Part shown: positions 17,945-27,159 of the stretch, piece by piece
How positions within the stretch are numbered: position 1 is the stretch's first letter
How the letters are laid out: every line of letters begins with the position of its first letter
DNA from: Methylobacter psychrophilus
GTDB taxonomy: Bacteria > Pseudomonadota > Gammaproteobacteria > Methylococcales > Methylomonadaceae
DNA length: 64,000 nucleotides
NCBI RefSeq assembly: GCF_025583945.1
Contig: NZ_JAOEGU010000015.1
Coordinates: 31,328 to 95,327, forward strand
Reading direction: 5' to 3'
Translations under genes and position numbers: made by a program
The notes under the pieces: generated by a model
What the model saw: only the letters and a program-made list of their open reading frames with translations
Told to the model about the DNA's origin: nothing
The model's database searches: none

Positions 17945-19364
17945 ATTGCTGTTGTTGTTACTGGGCATCTCACTAACCGGTTGTTTTAAAGTAGGGCCTG
18001 ATTATAAACGTCCCGATATTGATACCCCCAGCCATTGGCGCAACAATGAAACCGATGCGCTACTTAATGCAACCAATAACCAATGGTGGCAACAATTAGG
18101 CGACCCCGAACTCAATCGCCTGATAAAACAAGCGATCCAAGGCAATTACGATTTAAAAATAGCCATTGCCAATGTTGAACAATATATGGGCTTGTACGGC
18201 TCAACACGCGCCAATTTATTTCCGCAGATTACCGGCTCGTTTAAAACCCAACATCCGCAACCGGCAACCTCGCCACAATTTAGGCCGGACGGTGATTCTT
18301 ATAACCTGAACGGAGGAATGAACTGGCAAATTGATATTTGGGGGGAATTAAGACGTGCCAACGAAGCGGCAATGGCAAACCTTCTCAGCCAGGAAGCAAC
18401 GCGCCAAGGCGTAATGCTGACCCTGGTCAGTCAAGTCGCGAAAACTTACATTAATTTACGTGAACTCGACAGACAACTGGAAATAACCAAAGAAATCGTG
18501 GCAATTCTTAAAGAAGGCTTACGTATTAACACCATACGTTTTCAAGAAGGCTACACCTCCGAGCTGGAAGTTGAACAAACGGATTCTGAATATCAACTAC
18601 AAAGTGCACAAATTCCCCTATACGAACAGCGTATCGCTTTAACTGAAAATGCCTTAAATGTTTTACTAGGCAAAAATCCAGGCCCCATTGCACGCGGCTT
18701 GACCTTGGATAAACTTAAACTACCAGCGATACCCGCAGGCTTGCCTTCCGATCTGTTAATAAGGCGACCTGATATTGCCCAGGCAGAGCAACAATTGATT
18801 GCTGCAAATGCGCGAATCGGCGTTGCCAGAGCACAATATTTTCCGAATATTTCCCTGACGGGTAGCGTAGGACAAATCAGCTCACAACTGGGTGGCCTTT
18901 TTGCACCCGGTGCCAACTTCTGGACAATAGGCTCGGCGATAGTCACCCCCATATTTACTGCGGGTAAAATTGCAGGGCAAGTACAAGCCGCCGAAGCTGT
19001 CCAAAAAGCTGCGTTAGCTAATTACAAACTGACCATTATTACTAGCTTTAGCGAATTTGAAAATGCACTGGTCAGTCTGATCAAAACCAAAGAACAAGAA
19101 GAAAAGCAAGTTGATCGAGTCGGTGCCAATAGTCGCTATTTCAATCTATCACGTATTCGTTATCAAGAAGGCTATGTTGATTACTTGAATGAACTGGATG
19201 CGATAAGACAATTAGTCAGTGCCCAGATTGATCTTACCACTGCGCGCGCATCGACTTTTAACTCTGCCATTGCTTTATACCTTGCCATGGGTGGCGGATG
19301 GATAGTTGCCGAGGAGAAGTCGGCCAATATACCCAAACCAAAACCGGCAGCCTATTTTCCCTAG
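17931..19364 (+). CDS. Outer-membrane efflux channel, NodT/OprM family lipoprotein
   Basis: A 477-residue TolC-superfamily protein. It begins TKNKLLLLLLGISLTGC, a lipoprotein signal with the acylated Cys near residue 18, then VGPDYKRP, a standard NodT-family start. The two repeated halves each contain coiled-coil Gln/Ala-rich segments (QEATRQGVMLTLVSQVAKTY; RRPDIAQAEQQLIAANARIG) and the YFPNISLTG motif. Its ATG lies inside the end of the pump gene (14 bp overlap), so translation is coupled. It forms the exit duct for the upstream pump. Confidence 0.95.
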   Translation: MTKNKLLLLLLGISLTGCFKVGPDYKRPDIDTPSHWRNNETDALLNATNNQWWQQLGDPELNRLIKQAIQGNYDLKIAIANVEQYMGLYGSTRANLFPQITGSFKTQHPQPATSPQFRPDGDSYNLNGGMNWQIDIWGELRRANEAAMANLLSQEATRQGVMLTLVSQVAKTYINLRELDRQLEITKEIVAILKEGLRINTIRFQEGYTSELEVEQTDSEYQLQSAQIPLYEQRIALTENALNVLLGKNPGPIARGLTLDKLKLPAIPAGLPSDLLIRRPDIAQAEQQLIAANARIGVARAQYFPNISLTGSVGQISSQLGGLFAPGANFWTIGSAIVTPIFTAGKIAGQVQAAEAVQKAALANYKLTIITSFSEFENALVSLIKTKEQEEKQVDRVGANSRYFNLSRIRYQEGYVDYLNELDAIRQLVSAQIDLTTARASTFNSAIALYLAMGGGWIVAEEKSANIPKPKPAAYFP

Positions 19365-19423
19365 CTTTTGCAGTTCCTCGTAGCGCCAGTTATTATCCCT
19401 GGCGCTATGGCGCTTTATTTCTG

Positions 19424-20056
19424 CTAATTACGATTTATCGTCGCTGCCGGATCTTGTAGATCTCCTGCTAAATGCGCATCGCGGGCTGGCAAGACATCTG
19501 CAACCATTTCCAGACGCTTCCAGTCTGGTGCGGGTGTTTGACAATGTTTTTTGGGAACAAAAGATGACTCTTCAACCAATACCATTTTGTGAATATAGCG
19601 GGGGCAATTAGGAAACATTTCCCGCAAGGTTACCCGCAAGACTATTTCTGCCTCAGGCCAGTGAGCCAATAACGGGTCGTTTTCCTGTATAAAAGCGCTA
19701 CCGTTTAAACGCAGGCGTGCCTGTCTTTGAAAATCGATAAATAACAGGCCAACATGCGGATTGACCAAGACATTACCAGCGGATAGATACATGCCGTTGC
19801 CATCGTAAATCGGAAAAGCCACCGTGTATTCATCGATAACTTTAACCAACCCGACACTACCGCCTTTATAAGAACAGTTTGGCCGTCCTTCCTGATCAAC
19901 CGTCGCCAGAAAAAACATATTTTGCTCCTCGATAAAACCCTTATCTTCGGGGCTGATCTGATCAGAAATAATGGTCTCGGCCAGACGATCTGCCATAGGT
20001 TGCGTTTCAAACCGGTTTTGTAATTTACGACTACCTTCATGAAAAAATTTACTCAT
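19424..20056 (-). CDS. Pyridoxamine 5'-phosphate oxidase-like FMN-binding protein
   Basis: A 210-residue protein of the split-barrel flavin-binding superfamily. The core segments are FIEEQNMFFLATVDQEGRPN and LSAGNVLVNPHVGLLFIDFQ, with RLRLNGSAFI after it. These proteins include true PNPO enzymes as well as many F420 or FMN-dependent reductases. Key pyridoxal-binding residues cannot be checked by eye, so the substrate is open. It lies 50 bp downstream of the TetR gene on the same strand and is likely to be under that regulator, as are many detoxifying reductases. Confidence 0.82.
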   Translation of the reverse strand: MSKFFHEGSRKLQNRFETQPMADRLAETIISDQISPEDKGFIEEQNMFFLATVDQEGRPNCSYKGGSVGLVKVIDEYTVAFPIYDGNGMYLSAGNVLVNPHVGLLFIDFQRQARLRLNGSAFIQENDPLLAHWPEAEIVLRVTLREMFPNCPRYIHKMVLVEESSFVPKKHCQTPAPDWKRLEMVADVLPARDAHLAGDLQDPAATINRN

Positions 20057-20106
20057 CGCTCCTCCCGGGAGTTAACTATTGTGGAAATCTGTTAATTTAA
20101 AAACAC

Positions 20107-20671
20107 TTACCGCAAGCTACCTTCAATAAGTAAGATAGCCGCCTGCTTAGCCTGTATAGCCACACCCGAGTGACGCTGCATTTGTTCCGAGACAATAGCG
20201 CCTTCAATCAGCAGGGTTAATTGCAGAGCCATATTTTCGGGAGACTTAAAACCACACTGCCTCGCCAAATCGGTAATATAATTCCGAAATTTATCATAGA
20301 ACGCTATGGACACTTGATGCACAGGATTACCCTCGAGCGGAAATTCAGCGGCAGCATTGATAAAAGCGCAACCTCGAAACTCAGGAATATCCAACCACTG
20401 GCTAATGACATCAAAAATCACCAATAACTTGGCTTGAGGATTATTCGCTTTGCCGTCAACCTGACTCATAAACCACGTTCGAAAATCCTCATCCCGTTTA
20501 CGCAGGAAAGCGATCACCAGATCATCTTTGGAAGGAAAGTACTTGTAAAGTACTCATTCTTGTGGTGTTTGCCGCTTTGGCAATAGCATCAACGCCTGTG
20601 GCTCTAATATCTTGGCTATAAAAGAGTTCTGATGCAGCAGCAAAGATTTTTTCTTGAATAGTTATAGGCAT
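20107..20671 (-). pseudogene. TetR family repressor, frameshifted after the DNA-binding domain
   Basis: Starting at the ATG at 20671 the frame encodes a TetR-type N-terminus (ITIQEKIFAAASELFYSQD, then TGVDAIAKAANTTRMS), the usual helix-turn-helix. Near 20549-20553 the frame is lost: the expected continuation LYKYFPSKDDLVIAFLRKR is present in the next frame, and removing one A between ATG AGT and CTT TAC would restore it. The remaining C-terminal ligand-binding part reads to 20107. So either this is a recent pseudogene or a one-base sequence error. If real, the regulator would be a truncated DNA-binding fragment and its targets (19.4 kb gene, 20.8 kb gene, perhaps the RND pump) would be derepressed. 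Confidence 0.85.
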
Positions 20672-20705
20672 AAGCAGAAATACGGATGACTGATAATGTC
20701 GCGAC

Positions 20706-20760
20706 TATACCGATCGGTATACTATAATTAAATAGTCTGACCAGTCAGTCTATTTAATTA
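20706..20760. promoter_or_regulatory. Two palindromic operators in the divergent TetR promoter region
   Basis: 20706-20721 is a perfect 16-bp palindrome (TATACCGATCGGTATA). 20725-20760 is a 36-bp palindrome with only one internal mismatch pair and a mismatched centre; its core is AGTCTGACCAGTCAGTCT, which is the style of TetR-family operators. Both sit between the tetR start (20671) and the membrane protein start (20794), where they would overlap both promoters. The TetR protein encoded alongside is the obvious ligand. Confidence 0.75.
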
Positions 20761-20793
20761 TAACAAACAATTTAAACAACAGGAGACGTTATT

Positions 20794-21159
20794 ATGCTTT
20801 TTGCCTTACTGGCATCAGCATGGCTGATGACTTTTGCACGCTGGTTTCCCATTAAAGGCGTTGATGGCGAATTTTTGACAGATTATAAAACCTTCATTAG
20901 AGCGCATATTGATTTTGCCTTAATGGCTTTATTTTGCCTGGCTTTTTATGTCACCAAAATCCCCTTACCGATTACCGCGTGCTGGTTGGTTGTCATTGGT
21001 GGAATTGCCAATCCTTGTGTCTTTGTTATTGCTGCATTTGATACCGGTTTTTGGGAGAAAACCATTTGGAAAGTCTATACAGCACTTAGCTTTATTATTA
21101 CAACCATTGGCTTTGCCTGGGTTGGCATAACACTATTAAATTACGCCTTATCAATTTAG
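20794..21159 (+). CDS. Small polytopic membrane protein, function unknown
   Basis: A 121-residue protein with about four transmembrane helices (residues 1-15, 40-55, 58-80 and 95-118) and an amphipathic stretch DYKTFIRAHIDFALMALF. A clear AGGAGA ribosome site precedes the ATG. It is transcribed divergently from the tetR gene across two operators, so it is probably the repressor target. The size, four-helix layout and the His in RAHIDF give a weak resemblance to the styrene-oxide isomerase / hydroxylaminobenzene mutase group, but that is only an impression. No specific function is claimed. Confidence 0.7.
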   Translation: MLFALLASAWLMTFARWFPIKGVDGEFLTDYKTFIRAHIDFALMALFCLAFYVTKIPLPITACWLVVIGGIANPCVFVIAAFDTGFWEKTIWKVYTALSFIITTIGFAWVGITLLNYALSI

Positions 21160-21364
21160 CAATTAACCGCTACACAGCCCTTTTATTAGGACGATTTTGC
21201 AGCTTTTTACTACTTGATAACGGATATTGTTGAGATTCTCTTAATCGTTTATCAACAGCACCCTCAAGTTTAATCGACAATAATCGCCTGAATCTGGCAT
21301 CATAACGCTTCAAGACACCTTGTATCCCACTTGGTTGAGACAACCTATGTTAAGGTAAAAAGTA

Positions 21365-21706
21365 ATGAGTAACCTCCCCAAATGTCCCGCCTGTGATTCA
21401 GAATTCACTTACGAAGACGGTAGCCAATATATCTGCCCTGAATGCGCACACGAATGGCCAAAAGACGGAGCAACCGAAGATAATACTGATGCCAAAATTA
21501 TTAAGGATGCAAATGGTAATGTCCTGCAAGACGGCGATACCATCACCGTCATTAAAGACCTTAAAATAAAAGGCACATCACTGGTTGTCAAAGTCGGCAC
21601 TAAAGTCAAAAATATCCGCCTCGTAGACGGTGATCATGATATTGACTGCAAAATAGATGGTATTGGTGCCATGAAACTTAAATCAGAATTTGTTAAAAAG
21701 ATCTGA
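21365..21706 (+). CDS. yjdM: PhnA/YjdM family zinc-ribbon protein
   Basis: A 113-residue cytoplasmic protein with an N-terminal zinc ribbon ([20 protein letters not shown], two C-x2-C pairs) and the C-terminal PhnA domain, with [20 protein letters not shown] and [20 protein letters not shown]. Length and motifs match the E. coli YjdM (PhnA) protein, once linked to phosphonates but of uncertain function. It stands alone between two intergenic regions and is followed by a strong hairpin. Confidence 0.93.
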   Translation: MSNLPKCPACDSEFTYEDGSQYICPECAHEWPKDGATEDNTDAKIIKDANGNVLQDGDTITVIKDLKIKGTSLVVKVGTKVKNIRLVDGDHDIDCKIDGIGAMKLKSEFVKKI

Positions 21707-21732
21707 TCTGCCAATACCCCTGATTACAAAAA

Positions 21733-21761
21733 CAAGCAGTGGGAAACTTTCCCACTGCTTG
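21733..21761 (+). terminator. Strong stem-loop after yjdM
   Basis: A perfect 14-bp stem, CAAGCAGTGGGAAA pairing with its complement across a single-base loop, lies 27 bp past the yjdM stop. The following sequence is CCATTTTC, a weak U-run. It is a likely rho-independent terminator. Confidence 0.75.
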
Positions 21762-21934
21762 CCATTTTCAATATGACAGTTCAAATCGCTTGGAAATAAA
21801 GCTGTTTTCTGTCAGAAAAGCTGTAAGAACAACCTGGAAAATTTAAAGCTAAGGCTCAAAGATCATACAATATAGTGAGCTAGGAAAACGCATTGTCTGT
21901 AATTGATGGACCTCCTTGCATCAATAACATCTTG

Positions 21935-22693
21935 TTATTTTAGTACCTTCGCTATTCGTTCCAACTGATAGGTGTAGAGCTGAATCAGCCGCTCGTTTCC
22001 AGGAGATGGTGCAATGTATTGAAAGCCGATACGATGCTTGGTAGAGCCGTCTTTCACGGGCATTGGCTGGATGCGTTGTACTTGCAGGGCAAGGCTAGCC
22101 ATCCCTATCTCTGGATAATCCATTTTGCAATCACTAAATACGATGCCTATTGATATTGCCGGATCCAATGGATCAGCTGCCATCACGCCAACACCACCCA
22201 CGCTGATATCAACAAGAGGAAGTTCCAGTATTTTACTCATCTCCGTATTAGTTCCATCTAATACGGGAATTTGGCACAGCACAGGTGTGGCTATCGGGGT
22301 GTCAATGCGATAAAACTCGCGGCGCTGCAAACGGACCAGACTCTTGGGTAACCCTATTTTGATTGCGTTACCGCCAACTAGATTGATCATGGATAGTTTT
22401 GTGCTGACCCATCTGATTTCGATACCATCTTCTTTGATGAAAGCAACATGTTGACTAGCTATTAACCTGTTGTTAAAAGCTTCGTCGCAACTAATATCAA
22501 AATGTACGGCAAGATTTTTCTCATCAATTGAGATGACAGTAGTTAGATAGACGTCGTTGCCATTATTGAACGACACCTTAAGCATGGTGTTGTCTTTCAA
22601 TAACTCGGCTAATATATGGATGATGGCTTTCACATTGTGAATAACGAACTGCTGTTCATCCGGAAACTTGGTACCGTCTTCCATTAACTTCAT
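21935..22693 (-). CDS. YcgR-type PilZ domain protein (flagellar brake)
   Basis: A 252-residue protein with an N-terminal YcgR domain (residues about 10-115) and a C-terminal PilZ domain. The c-di-GMP-binding residues are seen as LQRREFYRI (Arg124, Arg125, Arg129) and VDISVGGVGV (Asp162, Ser164, Gly166). In flagellated gammaproteobacteria such proteins bind c-di-GMP and slow the motor; they can also act on cellulose or alginate systems. No flagellar gene is in this window, so the output is not determined. It is a single gene. Confidence 0.92.
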   Translation of the reverse strand: MKLMEDGTKFPDEQQFVIHNVKAIIHILAELLKDNTMLKVSFNNGNDVYLTTVISIDEKNLAVHFDISCDEAFNNRLIASQHVAFIKEDGIEIRWVSTKLSMINLVGGNAIKIGLPKSLVRLQRREFYRIDTPIATPVLCQIPVLDGTNTEMSKILELPLVDISVGGVGVMAADPLDPAISIGIVFSDCKMDYPEIGMASLALQVQRIQPMPVKDGSTKHRIGFQYIAPSPGNERLIQLYTYQLERIAKVLK

Positions 22694-22867
22694 ATTATAT
22701 TTTCTCTATTACTGTTAACGGCTAAAGTCTAAAAAATGTTATTGACTTAGCCGGCATATTAAATTGCATCAGTTATTTATCATTAAAACCGTTAAGATAT
22801 TTAAGGTTCTTGTTTAAATGCCAGCAGCCGTTAACAATTGCCATGCGCATATTATACGCCTCAACAA

Positions 22868-23680
22868 TCAATCCAATAAAAAATTAGCCTGTTGCTGATT
22901 ATCCAGTTCCGTGTCAGTCGTTTCGTCTTTTAAATTAACACCCGAAAACTTTAACTTTTCGGACTTATTGATTAAAAACAGCAATTTCTTTAACGCCTGC
23001 TCATAACTTAATCCGTTGTTATGAATATTGGAAATACAATTTCGGTCCGCATCGGTACTTATGCCCGATTTGGCCTGATAGGTGTAATAAATACCCATGC
23101 TGTCAGGCGAGCTTAAACCGGGACGTTCACCAATCAAGATTATGCACAATCTGGCAGTATAATATTCTGCGATGGCATCGCCGATAGCGACCCGCCCATG
23201 TTTAACCAGGCACACGGGCGGTATTCTGTAACCGTTTGCTTGCAGTTGTGGAAGCAATAAACTTAAGAAAGGCTCTACGTGACGGGCTATGGCTTTTGAC
23301 GATAAGCCGTCGGCGACAACGACCACCACATCAGCCTGAATTGGCGCAGTATTCTGTAAACCGTCCACCGCCGATGCACTTAATAAACGCCCTAGATCAG
23401 GGCGTTGTAGGTATATGGACTGAGTCTCTGCCTGAGATTGTAAGATCTGCGTTTGATAACCCAGCAAGTTTAGCTGTTGTTCCAGACGCGTAAAATCCAA
23501 TGGAATATGGACGGCATCACGAGCCAAGGCATGCGCTAACTGAAAGTCCAGACAGGCGCGGGTTGGTAGGCTAATACCTGTGCGTCCCAAAGCAATACGC
23601 GCCGAAGTAAATTGGCTTAAGCTATGCCAAGGATCAAGGCTAATCTCGGTTTCATTATTGTTGCTCATCGCCATACTCAC
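22868..23680 (-). CDS. eutC: Ethanolamine ammonia-lyase, small subunit
   Basis: Small subunit of the adenosylcobalamin-dependent enzyme that splits ethanolamine to acetaldehyde and ammonia. The 270-residue protein shows FTSARIALGRTGISLPTRAC, the cobalamin-side segment VVVVADGLSSKAIARH and the C-terminal LIGERPGLSSPDSMGIYYTY. The start overlaps the eutB stop by four bases. The protein is complete, though a little shorter than the enterobacterial one, which has a longer N-terminus used for microcompartment targeting. That suits a cytoplasmic enzyme without a metabolosome. Confidence 0.96.
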   Translation of the reverse strand: MSMAMSNNNETEISLDPWHSLSQFTSARIALGRTGISLPTRACLDFQLAHALARDAVHIPLDFTRLEQQLNLLGYQTQILQSQAETQSIYLQRPDLGRLLSASAVDGLQNTAPIQADVVVVVADGLSSKAIARHVEPFLSLLLPQLQANGYRIPPVCLVKHGRVAIGDAIAEYYTARLCIILIGERPGLSSPDSMGIYYTYQAKSGISTDADRNCISNIHNNGLSYEQALKKLLFLINKSEKLKFSGVNLKDETTDTELDNQQQANFLLD

Positions 23681-25062
23681 TTAAGTTTTTGTATGGCCGG
23701 TTTAAATAATGCAGGAACATCCGGTTGTTGAAATAACTGATGATCGGCATTGAAAATTTGATGTTGTTGTAACCATTGCTCAAACTCGGGCGCGGGTCTA
23801 AGCCCCAACACTTGGCGCACGTAAAGTGCATCATGAAATGAAGTCGATTGATAATTAAGCATAATGTCATCCGCCCCCGGAATACCCATAATAAACGTGC
23901 CACCGGCTACGGCAAAAGAAGTCAGTAACATGTCCATATCATCCTGATCGGCTTCGGCATGATTGGTATAGCAGACATCACAGCCCATCGGCAACCCCAT
24001 TAACTTACCACAGAAATGATCTTCCAGACCGGCGCGGATAATCTGCTTACCGTTGTAAAGATATTCCGGGCCGATAAAACCGACCACCGTATTGACCAAC
24101 AGCGGTTTAAATTTACGAGCGATGGCATAAGCCCTGACTTCACAGGTTTGCTGATCCAGTCCTTCATGAGCATTGGCAGACAGCGCACTGCCCTGTCCGG
24201 TTTCAAAATACATGCAATTATCGCCCAACGTTCCTCGTCCCAGTTCCAGTGCAGCACTGTGGGCTTCTTGTAATAACTTCAAATTAATGCCAAAGCTGTC
24301 ATTGGCTTTTTGCGTTCCGGCTATGGACTGAAAAACCAAATCAACCGGCGCACCATGTTCGATGGCTTTTAAAGTGGTAGTCACATGCGCCAGCACACAC
24401 GATTGTGTAGGGATTTGATAACGTTCGATCACATCATTCAGCATATGCAGTAAACGCAAGGTTGCTTCAACATTATCAGAGGCAGGATTAATCCCAATTA
24501 CCGCATCGCCGCAACCATACAGCAAGCCATCCAGAAGACTGGCAGCAACACCGGCGGGATTATCGGCAGGATGATTGGGCTGTAAACGTGTAGACAAACG
24601 ATTTTCAAGGCCGATGGTGCCTCGAAAGCGGGTAATCACCCGACATTTTTTAGCAACCAGAATCAAATCCTGGATTCGCATAAGCTTGGAAACAGCGGCC
24701 ACCATTTCCGGCGTCAAACCCGGGGCAATGGCGGTTAAAATATTGGTGGTCGCGTGTTCAGATAATAGCCAGTTACGAAAATCGCCGACGGTCAGATGAC
24801 TGACAAGGGCAAATGCAATACTGTCATGCTCGTCAATGATCAGGCGAGTAACCTCATCTTGTTCATAAGGCACCAGCGCTTCATTAAGAAACTGTTTTAA
24901 CGGGACCTCAGCAAGTACCAATTGCGCAGCGACCCGCTCAAGATTATTGTCAGCCGCCACCCCAGCCAAATAATCGCCCGAACGAGACGGTGATGCCTTT
25001 GCCATTAAATTACGCAATGTTTTAAAATCGTAGGTCAGATTGGCTATGTGTGTTTTATACAT
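23677..25062 (-). CDS. eutB: Ethanolamine ammonia-lyase, large subunit
   Basis: The 461-residue catalytic TIM-barrel subunit. Signature segments include FRNWLLSEHATTNILTAIAP, RFRGTIGLENRLSTRLQPNH, the active-site stretch FETGQGSALSANAHEGLDQQ and GLPMGCDVCYTNHAEADQDD. It is the first gene of an eutBC pair; there are no eutA reactivase, eutH permease or shell genes nearby, so this is a minimal nitrogen-scavenging form. It lies downstream of, and is separated from, a MITE-like element that sits in its likely promoter region. Confidence 0.97.
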   Translation of the reverse strand: MYKTHIANLTYDFKTLRNLMAKASPSRSGDYLAGVAADNNLERVAAQLVLAEVPLKQFLNEALVPYEQDEVTRLIIDEHDSIAFALVSHLTVGDFRNWLLSEHATTNILTAIAPGLTPEMVAAVSKLMRIQDLILVAKKCRVITRFRGTIGLENRLSTRLQPNHPADNPAGVAASLLDGLLYGCGDAVIGINPASDNVEATLRLLHMLNDVIERYQIPTQSCVLAHVTTTLKAIEHGAPVDLVFQSIAGTQKANDSFGINLKLLQEAHSAALELGRGTLGDNCMYFETGQGSALSANAHEGLDQQTCEVRAYAIARKFKPLLVNTVVGFIGPEYLYNGKQIIRAGLEDHFCGKLMGLPMGCDVCYTNHAEADQDDMDMLLTSFAVAGGTFIMGIPGADDIMLNYQSTSFHDALYVRQVLGLRPAPEFEQWLQQHQIFNADHQLFQQPDVPALFKPAIQKLK

Positions 25063-25168
25063 GATTAACTTATCCTGAACTATTCGGAATATTCAAGATA
25101 GCATGACATTATAAAAATGTTATTACACATGGCTATGGGCGTTAAAGCTATAGCAGAAAGATAGAATG

Positions 25169-25322
25169 GCCAGGAGGCTGTCCGAGAATAAGAACCGTAG
25201 CGAGGGGAAGCTATTTTAGTCATTTAAGGCAAATAGTTGTTCTATTAAACGAAAATGAGCGAAAAACCTGGCCGAAATAGATTTTCCGCAATAAATTTAC
25301 TATTCTCGGACAGCCTCCTGGC
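25169..25322. mobile_element. MITE-like element with 22-bp perfect terminal inverted repeats
   Basis: A 154-bp unit bounded by 22-bp perfect inverted repeats (25169-25190 and 25301-25322, beginning GCCAGGAGGCTGTCCGAG). The interior is AT-rich and carries no open reading frame of note. This is the structure of a non-autonomous transposon (MITE), moved by a transposase elsewhere in the genome. No clear target duplication could be assigned. It sits about 110 bp upstream of eutB and may affect its promoter. Confidence 0.7.
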
Positions 25323-25387
25323 GGGCTGCACATAACCAACCAGGCATTCGGGTTACGCTGGATAACAATTTAATTGACGAAAACAAG

Positions 25388-25564
25388 TTAAGCAAAATAA
25401 TCCGTAGTGCCAAACCAATCTACAGTATTTTGGCTAACTAGGGCTGGTTCTTCAAAAACCAACTCGTCAAGGACATATTCCAGTCCATAAGAATTACCAT
25501 TATCAAAAGCCTGATTCATAAATGCGACAATGTTACTTTGCGCTTCTACGTTTTGATTAATCAT
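25388..25564 (-). CDS. Small ORF, 58 residues, strong ribosome site
   Basis: A short gene starting at ATG 25564 with AGGAAGGT placed 6 nt upstream, an almost ideal ribosome site. The product is acidic and polar (INQNVEAQSNIVAFMNQ, then YGLEYVLDELVFEEPALV and ending DWFGTTDYFA) without signal or membrane helix. It lies alone between the MITE and the MFS gene. I do not recognise the family. The strong ribosome site and coherent amphipathic look support real translation; it might be a peptide precursor or a small regulatory protein. Confidence 0.55.
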   Translation of the reverse strand: MINQNVEAQSNIVAFMNQAFDNGNSYGLEYVLDELVFEEPALVSQNTVDWFGTTDYFA

Positions 25565-25777
25565 CTTGTACCTTCCTGTTTTACTAACTAATGAGCAGAT
25601 TTAAACGATATACAGATTAAATATCCAGCCATGAGCAGCGATAAATTCTGTAATTAAGGTCTACAATATGCTTTGTTAACTGAACAGAAACTGAAGGTAG
25701 TTTTATAGAGTGCCGCTTAAAATGCGCTATCTTTATCTTAAATAACAACGGTATTGATACAATACTGCTAATCCCGA

Positions 25778-27049
25778 TTACACCCAGCGATTATCACGGG
25801 TTTCACGCATCAGGTATACGGCAAACAGACTGATTATAGCCGCCAGTGAAACATAGCTGCCAACCCAGGCTAAACCGCCTTCGGTAACCAGGCGTTGCGC
25901 GATATAAGGTGCAAATGAAGCACCCAGTATGCCACCCAGATTATAGGCCGTTCCGGCACCGGTATAACGCAAAGCAGGCGGAAATAGTTCCGGCAATAAA
26001 GCTCCCATAGGCGCGAAGGTAGCACCCATTAAAAACAACTCCAATGAAAGAAAAGCAGTAATTATTAATGGAGAGCCACTTTCCAACATGGGTTGTAAAG
26101 CAAAACCGGACAAAAATGCAGCGCTACCAGCAACCAGCAAAACAGGACGGCGTCCGAAACGATCACCAGCCCATGCCGATAAGGGCGTGGCGGCGGCCAT
26201 AAACAATACCGCCACACTTAACATACCCAGAAATTGCTGGCGTGGAATGTGTAACGTAGTGGTGCCATAACTCAGGGAAAACACCGTTGAGATATAAAAC
26301 AAGGCATAGCACACCACCATCGCCAGTGCGCCTAACACCAAAGGGATAAGATGATGCTTTATTATTTCTTTAACAGGTAAAGCTACCCGTTGGTGCTGCT
26401 GCAATACGTTGGTAAATACCGGCGTTTCCGCCAAGGCCAGTCGAACATACAAACCGATCATCACCAAAACCGAGCTGGCAATAAACGGCAGTCGCCAACC
26501 CCAGTCTTTAAACTCTTGTTCACTCAAGAAATTAGCAAGCAACAAAAAACTGCCGGTTGCGAAAAGAAACCCGACTGGCGGCCCTAATTGCGGAAACATA
26601 CCGTACCAACCGCGCTTGCCAGTCGGTGCATTCTCGGTTGCCAATAGTGCCGCACCGCCCCATTCTCCGCCCAAACCAATACCCTGACCAAAACGTAACA
26701 AACACAATAACACGGGGGCCCATGCACCAATCGCATCATAGCCAGGTAAAAAGCCTATTAATGTTGTAGAGATGCCCATTACCAGCAATGATGCAACCAG
26801 CGTTGTTTTGCGCCCTATACGGTCGCCAAAATGCCCGAACAACATCGCACCCAAAGGCCGGGTAAGAAAAGCGACCGCAAAGGTAAGAAAGGCACTTAAT
26901 GCTTGAGTCGTTGGATTACCGCCGGGAAAAAATACCGGCCCAATAACCAATGCCGCCGCCATGCCATAAATATAAAAATCATAGAATTCAATGGCAGTTC
27001 CAATAAAACTGGCTAAAGCAATACGTGTAACTGAAGTAGTTTTAAACAA
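25778..27049 (-). CDS. MFS transporter, metabolite:H+ symporter (MHS) family
   Basis: A 423-residue inner-membrane protein with 12 predicted helices. It has the MHS start TAIEFYDFYIYGMAAALVIG, the loop 2-3 signature FGHFGDRIGRKTTLV and a second one, WAGDRFGRRPVLL, after helix 8. MHS members import proline/betaine, shikimate, alpha-ketoglutarate, citrate or similar solutes. Close sequence features (LLATENAPTGKRGWYGMFPQ) are of the YhjE/ShiA-like group; the substrate cannot be told. It is the last chromosomal gene before the integrative element. Confidence 0.9.
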   Translation of the reverse strand: MFKTTSVTRIALASFIGTAIEFYDFYIYGMAAALVIGPVFFPGGNPTTQALSAFLTFAVAFLTRPLGAMLFGHFGDRIGRKTTLVASLLVMGISTTLIGFLPGYDAIGAWAPVLLCLLRFGQGIGLGGEWGGAALLATENAPTGKRGWYGMFPQLGPPVGFLFATGSFLLLANFLSEQEFKDWGWRLPFIASSVLVMIGLYVRLALAETPVFTNVLQQHQRVALPVKEIIKHHLIPLVLGALAMVVCYALFYISTVFSLSYGTTTLHIPRQQFLGMLSVAVLFMAAATPLSAWAGDRFGRRPVLLVAGSAAFLSGFALQPMLESGSPLIITAFLSLELFLMGATFAPMGALLPELFPPALRYTGAGTAYNLGGILGASFAPYIAQRLVTEGGLAWVGSYVSLAAIISLFAVYLMRETRDNRWV

Positions 27050-27159
27050 TTTAAGGCCGGCTTGATATTCTGGATTAAATAAGAAATTTAAGCGGTACTA
27101 TTTCGGTTACCACCTTTCAATTATAGCAATGACTGACTGTATAAAGAATACCTTTAAAA

